Shown: positions 22,408-26,828 of the stretch, one piece after another | Position numbering within the stretch: the stretch's first letter is position 1 | How the letters are laid out: the number at the start of each line of letters is the position of its first letter | Virus record (IMG/VR): IMGVR_UViG_3300019742_000011 | Coordinates: 1-26,828 of that record | Direction: 5' to 3' (one strand) | Length of the DNA stretch: 26,828 nucleotides | DNA from: a virus | The notes under the pieces: model-generated | Databases searched by the model: none | What the model was told of the DNA's origin: nothing | What the model saw: only the letters and a program-made list of their open reading frames with translations | Position numbers and translations under genes: made by a program

Positions 22408-22863
22408 TTAAAATCTCTCTAAATAAGCTTTTTTTAGATTATCCACAACTTCTTTTATAACACCATCCCTAGTATATATATTCTCATCTATAGTATAGTA
22501 GTAATCTTTTGATACTAAAAGATTAGTTAAAAAACAAAATATTTTTATATCATCAATAAAAATAACATCATTATCTTCCATATTATCAATTACAATATCT
22601 ATTTCAGAACTAATAATATATCCATTGTATTTTGTATTAGCTTTCTTCCCTCTGTAAGCAAAAAAGTTCTTCTTAGTTAAAAAATCTTTTAGGTCATAAT
22701 AAGGGTTATTGAATCTATGTTTATCAACAAAAACCTTAGCCTTTTCTATATCGTAACCTCTAACAATACTATTTATCTCATCTTTCAAAATCTTCTCTGT
22801 TTTTGGTTTATTGTATATAAGCATTATGTTTGCTAAAATATGATAATGTTCCCATAATTTCAT
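22408..22863 (-). CDS. hypothetical protein (151 aa)
   Basis: A 151-residue soluble protein of mixed helical and strand character. It has a Lys-rich first half (KPKTEKILKDEINSI) and a hydrophobic strand region (NDVIFIDDIKIFCFLTNLLV). I recognise no family. Its ATG overlaps the stop of the preceding gene (ATGA), and it is directly followed by gp46, so it may be co-translated with recombination functions. Confidence 0.65.
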   Translation of the reverse strand: MKLWEHYHILANIMLIYNKPKTEKILKDEINSIVRGYDIEKAKVFVDKHRFNNPYYDLKDFLTKKNFFAYRGKKANTKYNGYIISSEIDIVIDNMEDNDVIFIDDIKIFCFLTNLLVSKDYYYTIDENIYTRDGVIKEVVDNLKKAYLERF

Positions 22864-23219
22864 AGATAATCACCAAAATCAAAATCTTTAATAAATCCAT
22901 TTTCATCAATATCCATTATTATATAGTCACCATATCCATTTTCTTTAGGACACATAAAACTAGGTACATATTCATCTTGAATGTTTTCAATTACCTTTTT
23001 ACCATCTTTTATAATGTGACTATAATCATCAGCGACTTTATAGTGAATATTAGCTGTTGTTCCTATATTCCAATTTAGGATTTTACCTGTTTTTGTATCT
23101 ATTGTAGGACACCAAAATTCATCTTCTCTACAAGGAATTAAATATCCTTCTATATCCTCTTTACCATCTACCGAACTATCTTCCCAATATCTAACATTGG
23201 CTGAAACGAATATTTTCAT
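22860..23219 (-). CDS. conserved phage/bacterial hypothetical protein (119 aa)
   Basis: A 119-residue protein with VRYWEDSSVDGKEDIEGYLI, PCREDEFWCPTIDTKTGKIL, NWNIGTTANIHYKV and GYGDYIIMDIDENG. The pattern 'RYWED..VNG.eD..G..iPc ... W.P.Id..tG.I.nW..Gt.A.iHYKV.D ... GYGDYIIm' belongs to a widespread hypothetical family of phages and prophages with no function known to me. The start overlaps the YopX-like gene by 4 bases. Confidence 0.75.
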   Translation of the reverse strand: MKIFVSANVRYWEDSSVDGKEDIEGYLIPCREDEFWCPTIDTKTGKILNWNIGTTANIHYKVADDYSHIIKDGKKVIENIQDEYVPSFMCPKENGYGDYIIMDIDENGFIKDFDFGDYL

Positions 23220-23572
23220 TCATTTTCCTTTTTATAGATATTACCAACCACAAAATCATAAGAATCGGAGTATAAATCTTCCCAATGGTTAAACCCGTCT
23301 TCGTCTTTAGTTTCCCATACTTTATAGAATCTACCATCATTAAAGGCACAATAACCTTCATCCTCGAACACATCATTTTCAAAAATATCTTCACCAAGTT
23401 TATCAGTTATTGTACTAAATCTATCACGATATAGATTGTAATTTTTATTTTGATTCTCTTCTATATTTGTGTTTAACCAACTTAAAACTTTACCATCCTC
23501 TATCTCTTGTATGGTAAATACTTTTTGAAGGGTTGTGCTGTTGTTAAATATTTGTGTATATCTTATTTTCAT
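23216..23572 (-). CDS. YopX-like phage protein (118 aa)
   Basis: A 118-residue protein with the YopX order: FSTITDKLGEDIFENDVFED (compare 'ftGL.DknG..IfEGDiv'), a short strand segment CAFNDGRFYKVW, and a C-terminal YDFVVGNIYKKEN (compare 'vIGNIyenpeL'). YopX proteins are small accessory proteins of phages and prophages without an agreed function. It is first after the promoter at 23604-23626 and starts at an ATG after AAAAAAGGAAC. Confidence 0.7.
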   Translation of the reverse strand: MKIRYTQIFNNSTTLQKVFTIQEIEDGKVLSWLNTNIEENQNKNYNLYRDRFSTITDKLGEDIFENDVFEDEGYCAFNDGRFYKVWETKDEDGFNHWEDLYSDSYDFVVGNIYKKENE

Positions 23573-23603
23573 TTTTGTTCCTTTTTTGTTTGTTTTGTTC
23601 CTA

Positions 23604-23626
23604 ATTATACACTATATAAACTTAAA
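23604..23626 (-). promoter_or_regulatory. early/middle-type promoter, TTTAAGT-N10-TATAAT
   Basis: TTTAAGT (23626-23620), 10 bases, TATAAT (23609-23604) on the minus strand. A second TTTAAAC (23637-23631) overlaps the end of methyltransferase 3. It would drive the YopX-like gene, two hypotheticals and gp46. Confidence 0.7.
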
Positions 23627-23632
23627 TCAAGT

Positions 23633-24424
23633 TTAAAATTCATCAAAAGAATCCAAATTATCAACATCTTCTAATTTTTCTAAACTAGAACCCAAAATAC
23701 TTTCATCTATTCTATTCTTTGTTATATCAAAATATTTCTTATCTAATTCAATTCCTATAAAGTTTCTATTAAGTTGTTTTGAAGCTATACCAGTTGTTCC
23801 ACTTCCCATTGTAAAATCTAATATAGTTTCCCCCTCATTACTAAAACTGGATATTAGAAATTCCATCAAAGGTATTGGTTTTTGTGTAGGGTGAACTTGG
23901 TCTTGTCTTCTCCATTTTTGAGGAAAGTCTAATATTGTATCAGGATGTCTTGTACCTGTGTTGTTAGTTTCTACACCTTTTATGCCATATTTCATATTAT
24001 TTACTTTATTTGGTGTAAACTTTCTTTTATATGCTTTACCTACTTTCATTTGAGGATTATAGTTAATTCTTTTACCTTTTTGTTCAAATATCATAATATC
24101 CTCGTGTTTTGTTAGAGGCTTATATTTAGCAGTTAAAGGACTTCCACATTTTGACTTTTTCCAAACCATTGTATATTTAAATCCTTTAATATTAGAACCT
24201 ATAAGAAGAGATGTGAATGGTTGAGTGCCAAATAATACAATAGCTCCATTGGGTTTTATTAGTTTATTAAGTCTTTTCCACATTTCGTCAAAAGGAATTA
24301 TAATATCCCAACTGATATTATGAGAGCCAAATGGAGGGTCACATATAATAGCATCTACTTTTACCCCTTTTTTGATTAGTTTATCCATTATTTCTAAGGT
24401 GTCACCATTATGTAGTTCAATCAA
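23633..24424 (-). CDS. DNA adenine methyltransferase 3 (beta-class)
   Basis: A 263-residue third paralogue. Motif IV is DPPFGS. The frame around it (EIMDKLIKKGVKVDAIICDP, IPFDEMWKRLNKLIKP) and the C-terminal HPTQKP and DFTMGSGTTGIASKQL...FIGIELDKKYFDI follow methyltransferases 1 and 2, but it is more diverged from both. The middle differs again (KSKCGSPLTAKYKPLTKHED...), so a different target is expected. The start is TTG 24424 after AAAGGAACAAAT. A promoter of the common type lies upstream (24443-24465) and another at its 3' end. No restriction partner is visible. Confidence 0.9.
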   Translation of the reverse strand: MIELHNGDTLEIMDKLIKKGVKVDAIICDPPFGSHNISWDIIIPFDEMWKRLNKLIKPNGAIVLFGTQPFTSLLIGSNIKGFKYTMVWKKSKCGSPLTAKYKPLTKHEDIMIFEQKGKRINYNPQMKVGKAYKRKFTPNKVNNMKYGIKGVETNNTGTRHPDTILDFPQKWRRQDQVHPTQKPIPLMEFLISSFSNEGETILDFTMGSGTTGIASKQLNRNFIGIELDKKYFDITKNRIDESILGSSLEKLEDVDNLDSFDEF

Positions 24425-24442
24425 ATTTGTTCCTTTTTGTGT

Positions 24443-24465
24443 ATTATATAGTAAGTTTGTTTAAA
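24443..24465 (-). promoter_or_regulatory. early/middle-type promoter, TTTAAAC-N10-TATAAT
   Basis: TTTAAAC (24465-24459), 10 bases, TATAAT (24448-24443) on the minus strand, followed by AAAAAGGAAC and the TTG start of methyltransferase 3. It is back to back with the plus-strand late-type promoter of the DUF285 gene. Confidence 0.75.
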
Positions 24466-24469
24466 ATTT

Positions 24470-24477
24470 TATAAATA
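24470..24477 (+). promoter_or_regulatory. T4-late-type promoter TATAAATA for the DUF285 gene
   Basis: Exact TATAAATA on the plus strand 21 bases before the ATG at 24499, with ACAAGGAGTG as binding site between. Start expected near 24483. It is divergent from the methyltransferase 3 promoter five bases away. Confidence 0.5.
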
Positions 24478-24498
24478 AAAGAAAACAAGGAGTGTAAA

Positions 24499-25326
24499 AT
24501 GAGTAATAGGTTAGAGAGTTTTAGTGACTTTATGGAGAGAGAGTTAGGTTTAAATGAGGTTAAAATCAGTCAAGGTCAAGCTATGAACTATTTTAATATA
24601 ATAAAAAGATATTTAGGTTCAAAAACAATGGATACAGAATTTAAAGGAACTGATACTCTATTAGTTAAGTTTGATAATATAACTTTAGTGTTTAAAGACA
24701 TGTATTTAGCTGGATTTGAAGAGGACGGGGAGTACTATGAGGTTTCGAGAAGTTTAAAATCAGTAAAAGAGTTAAAAAATGTTAGGAATATCGGTAAGTT
24801 CTTTGGTAGGCAAGTAAATAGTATAAAAGAGATAAAAAAACCAAAAGAAGTTATATATTCTTATTTTCCCGAAAGTAAGAAAGAATTAAAAGATTTGGTT
24901 TTAAAATTAATTAAAGAAAGAGGTATTAAAGCTAATTTAAATGATATTGATGTATCAAATGTTACTAATATGAGTAATTTATTTGAGGGTATTGATTTTA
25001 ATGGCGATATTTCTAAATGGAATGTATCTAATGTAAAAGATATGAGAAATATGTTTTCATTTGCTAAGATATTTGACCAAGATTTATCTAAATGGAATGT
25101 ATCTAATGTTACTAATATGAGAGCTATGTTTAAGGGAGGTATCTTCAATCAAGATATTTCTAAATGGAATATATCTAATGTAAAAGATATAAGTTTTATG
25201 TTTAATTATGCTATATTATTTGACCAAGATTTATCTAAATGGAATGTATCTAATGTAGAAGAGATGACAGGTACATTTGAGAACTCTCCTTTAGACGGAA
25301 ATGAACCCAACTGGTATATAGGATAG
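24499..25326 (+). CDS. DUF285/BspA-like repeat protein with capsid-tag-like N-terminus
   Basis: A 275-residue protein on the opposite strand from nearly everything else. The N-terminus (SNRLESFSDFMERELGLNE) resembles a capsid-targeting tag with an L-N-E cut site at residues 17-19. Residues 20-130 form a mixed domain without known motifs. From about 151 there are about 25-residue repeats (DLSKWNVSNVTNMRAMF, F-x-Q-D), the DUF285/TIGR02167 'bacterial surface protein' repeat common in Mycoplasma and BspA-like LRR proteins. Such repeats bind partners or surfaces. The late-type promoter and the tag suggest packaging or a virion role; phage attachment is the alternative. The repeat is also clear in DNA. 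Confidence 0.8.
   Translation: MSNRLESFSDFMERELGLNEVKISQGQAMNYFNIIKRYLGSKTMDTEFKGTDTLLVKFDNITLVFKDMYLAGFEEDGEYYEVSRSLKSVKELKNVRNIGKFFGRQVNSIKEIKKPKEVIYSYFPESKKELKDLVLKLIKERGIKANLNDIDVSNVTNMSNLFEGIDFNGDISKWNVSNVKDMRNMFSFAKIFDQDLSKWNVSNVTNMRAMFKGGIFNQDISKWNISNVKDISFMFNYAILFDQDLSKWNVSNVEEMTGTFENSPLDGNEPNWYIG
24949..25296 (+). repeat. 72-75-bp tandem repeats inside the DUF285 gene
   Basis: The segment TCTAAATGGAATGTATCTAA recurs at 25012, 25087, 25159 (one base changed) and 25234, spacings 75, 72 and 75. The near-identity at DNA level suggests recent duplication or gene conversion among units. It is not a CRISPR array: spacers are coding and similar. Confidence 0.85.
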
Positions 25327-25346
25327 AATTTTATACCAAATATTTT

Positions 25347-25391
25347 AAATATCCAAGCTATAAACTAAATCATAATATAACTTGGATATTT
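25347..25391. terminator. hairpin between convergent genes, possible terminator
   Basis: AAATATCCAAG (25347-25357) pairs perfectly with CTTGGATATTT (25381-25391), an 11-bp stem with a 23-base loop. It is 20 bases after the DUF285 stop and before the convergent gene at 25497. No clean T-run follows on either strand, so intrinsic termination is uncertain. The rest of the gap 25392-25496 holds nothing I can support. Confidence 0.45.
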
Positions 25392-25496
25392 ATATGATTA
25401 AACAAAATAGAGATGATATAATTGAAATAAAATATTCACTTTCTAATATATTTTTGTTTAACCGTAGTTCTTCATATTTTGGAGTTAGTATGTATT

Positions 25497-25787
25497 TCAT
25501 TTACAAGAATTTGATGTCAATTTTGAATATGAAACCTCCATAAATTCACTAATATCTGTACAACCATTATTACAAGAAAATTGATTACCAACAATAAATA
25601 TCTCCTTTGTTTTTCTACAATACTTCATAAAATTATCCTTTAACACTTTTGGATTTGTCTCATTTATTCCTAGATATGATTTGGGTACAAATTTTATTAA
25701 CTTAACAATTTCATCGTATATCTCTTCATTAAATTCATTATCACTAAACAATATTTTTAGTTTTCTATCTTCGTGTAGCTTTGTCAT
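25497..25787 (-). CDS. hypothetical protein (96 aa)
   Basis: A 96-residue soluble protein, helical and charged in the first half (DNEFNEEIYDEIVKLIKFV). The C-terminal half has four Cys residues (YCRKT, SCNNGC, NSCK) that could bind a metal. It starts after AGGGAGATATA and follows the gene at 25804 by 16 bases, so the two form one operon from the promoter at 26253. No family recognised. Confidence 0.65.
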   Translation of the reverse strand: MTKLHEDRKLKILFSDNEFNEEIYDEIVKLIKFVPKSYLGINETNPKVLKDNFMKYCRKTKEIFIVGNQFSCNNGCTDISEFMEVSYSKLTSNSCK

Positions 25788-25803
25788 TATATCTCCCTAA
25801 ATT

Positions 25804-26181
25804 TTAATACCTATTATAAAAATTCTCAAAATCATTTGGGTACGCATTCATTAACGAGCGTTTAATAGAGTCCGGACTGTAATACCAATCGGAATTATTA
25901 TATTGTGTATGTAAGATATGATTAATTAGATGTACAGCCATATCTCTTTGATGTTGTCCAAAAAGATGTGAGAAACCTTGAAAACTCCAACGATGAACTT
26001 TATTTGACATTGTTCTATTGTATGCTTTTAGAAATACTTCAACATCTTTTTTTAAGAAGTCTCCAATTTTACCTTCTTCTTGACTTCTTTTGCTAATCAT
26101 ATAAGCTATTCTAAGCTCCTCTATCCAAAATTCACTATCTTTACTATTTTTTGTTATTTTGCTATGGTTAAATTCCATCAT
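25804..26181 (-). CDS. hypothetical protein (125 aa)
   Basis: A 125-residue helical protein beginning MMEFNHSKITKNSKDSEFW, with an aromatic, His-rich middle (VHRWSFQGFSHLFGQHQRDM). No membrane segment or enzyme motif is recognised. AAGGAAATTAAAAA precedes the ATG. It is first in the operon from the promoter at 26253-26275. Confidence 0.65.
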   Translation of the reverse strand: MMEFNHSKITKNSKDSEFWIEELRIAYMISKRSQEEGKIGDFLKKDVEVFLKAYNRTMSNKVHRWSFQGFSHLFGQHQRDMAVHLINHILHTQYNNSDWYYSPDSIKRSLMNAYPNDFENFYNRY

Positions 26182-26252
26182 TTTTTAATTTCCTTGTTTT
26201 ATAATTATTTTTAAATTAATTATTAATTAATTATCAGCTGTTTTGTAATTAG

Positions 26253-26275
26253 ATTATAGTCAAATTTTGTTTAAA
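26253..26275 (-). promoter_or_regulatory. early/middle-type promoter, TTTAAAC-N10-TATAAT
   Basis: TTTAAAC (26275-26269), 10 bases (AAAATTTGAC), TATAAT (26258-26253) on the minus strand, about 70 bases before the ATG at 26181. The 5' leader contains an A+T-rich palindromic stretch (AATTAATTATTAATTAATT) at about 26215-26233. Confidence 0.75.
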
Positions 26276-26316
26276 TAAAGCTTAGATGGTGAAGATTTTA
26301 GGGTATTTTAATAACT

Positions 26317-26828
26317 TTATAGAATATTAATACACTTAGTTCTTTTATTATCTATAGTAAACATATAATTCTTAACATCAACTAAAACTCTAACTAATCT
26401 CTTATAATTATTAAACCCTATACCTTTACTATTTGGACATAAATCAATCATATCATACACAGTTTGTTCATCAATTATTCCACTATCAATCAACCTTCTG
26501 ACCTCTATTATTCTTTCATCATTAGAAGTTCTCCACTTCTTTTTATATTCTTTTTGTCTATCTTAATATAGGTGCTATGAACTCTTTTACTTTTCTTATT
26601 TTTATATGTGTATCTTTATAATTCTTATGAAAATCATATTCAGAAATTTTGGGTATTATATCTCCAGTTTCTTTATCTTGTGTTGATATTAATTAGTTTT
26701 AGTTGCATCTAAAAATCCCTATACTTTATCTTCTATCTTTTTATATTTCTTTAATTTAGAAAAACAAATACCTATCTCTTATTATATTAATTAGTTTTAA
26801 GGACATCTAAAAATCCCTATACTTTATC
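26317..26828 (-). pseudogene. decayed or frameshifted gene at the window edge
   Basis: The minus strand reads as one coding region only if frames are joined. The 3' part, ending at TAA 26317-26319, is DRQKEYKKKWRTSNDERIIE, then VRRLIDSGIIDEQTVYDMID and a basic tail, with no in-frame start. The previous frame supplies LISTQDKETGDIIPKISEYD, then FHKNYKDTHIKI and KEFIAPIL up to a TAG at 26558-26560. Further up, two more short frames (SKLKKYKKIEDKV, GFLDATKTN) are broken by stops. At least two indels are needed. It could be a true pseudogene or poor sequence at a contig end. The product is not recognised. Confidence 0.5.
26686..26828. repeat. imperfect 45-bp direct repeat, period 98, at the window end
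   Basis: Positions 26686-26730 and 26784-26828 match at 41 of 45 bases (ATATTAATTAGTTTTA ... CATCTAAAAATCCCTATACT). The second copy ends exactly at the last base of the window. On the minus strand both encode the same broken peptide (GFLD-x-x-KTN between stops). Contigs often end inside such repeats. Confidence 0.85.

Noticed and set aside
23191-23397. 68-residue minus-strand ORF overlapping the YopX-like gene
   Set aside because: It lies in another frame of two well-supported genes, has no binding site, and its sequence is Met/Lys/Ile-rich shadow.
24861-25148. 95-residue minus-strand ORF across the DUF285 repeats
   Set aside because: It is the antisense of a clear repeat gene and has no binding site.
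24949-25296. CRISPR-like regular repeats
   Set aside because: Units are 72-75 bp, contiguous, in frame and encode DUF285 repeats.
25394-25543. 49-residue plus-strand ORF after the hairpin
   Set aside because: Weak binding site, runs into the convergent gene at 25497, and the codon pattern is not convincing.
1-26828. tRNA genes, CRISPR arrays or insertion sequences
   Set aside because: I saw no tRNA-like cloverleaf with a conserved T-loop, no array and no transposase; a tRNA scan was not possible here.
26686-26828. stop-codon recoding (TAG/TAA read as sense) to explain the broken gene
   Set aside because: TAA, TAG and TGA all end well-supported genes in this window, so recoding is unlikely.

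Overview
The window is one stretch of a very A+T-rich double-stranded DNA phage genome with a T4-like replication and expression plan. Nearly all genes lie on the minus strand. They are tightly packed, often with ATGA or TAATG overlaps, and most have an AAAGGA/AAGGAG ribosome binding site. T4-type proteins are a family B DNA polymerase (gp43), a DnaB-like helicase (gp41), a clamp loader (gp44, with a possible gp62 partner) and the SbcC/Rad50-like recombination ATPase (gp46). A lipoprotein plus membrane-anchored coiled-coil pair, probably spanins, points to a Gram-negative host, likely one with low GC. The host itself cannot be named from this sequence. Both window edges sit in repeats, which suggests contig ends.

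Layout. 1-680: a 95-bp inverted repeat, a small ORF remnant and an orphan promoter. 680-2440: small unknown genes and a GNAT acetyltransferase. 2505-8046: polymerase, a membrane protein, helicase and methyltransferase 1. 8097-10580: small genes, a DHH phosphoesterase and a possible clamp loader small subunit. 10619-13099: a probable lysis cassette (holin-like, ADP-ribosyltransferase-like gene, i-spanin, o-spanin, YD-repeat-like protein). 13153-16264: a clamp loader gene broken in two by a split intein, with a nuclease gene and a small ribbon-helix-helix-like gene between the halves. 16248-17469: a frameshifted NADAR gene and methyltransferase 2. 17480-20622: unknown genes, two probable capsid-internal proteins and an N-formylglutamate amidohydrolase-like protein. 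20658-24424: gp46, small genes including a YopX-like one, and methyltransferase 3. 24499-25326: the only clear plus-strand gene, a DUF285/BspA-repeat protein. 25497-26828: two unknown genes and a decayed gene in an imperfect tandem repeat.

The most striking system is the fractured clamp loader. Its N-half ends at the Walker B motif (VVIDE) and runs into an intein N-fragment. Its C-half begins with an intein C-fragment followed by the rest of gp44. Joined, the exteins give 316 residues, close to the size of T4 gp44. Between them lies a 493-residue zinc-motif protein with a PD-(D/E)XK-like core. This matches the 'fractured gene' arrangement known from phage metagenomes, here in a clamp loader and with added ribbon-helix-helix-like segments.

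Two promoter classes can be read. One is a repeated TTTAAAC-N10-TATAAT signal on the minus strand, in front of replication and small-gene operons. The other is a T4-late-like TATAAATA in front of the GNAT gene, the lysis cassette, the putative internal proteins and the DUF285 gene. At the lysis cassette, TATAAATA sits in the loop of a hairpin whose 3' arm runs into the ribosome binding site. This is the logic of T4 gene e control. Several late-type proteins share a short N-terminus resembling T4 capsid-targeting sequences, so they may be packaged and injected.
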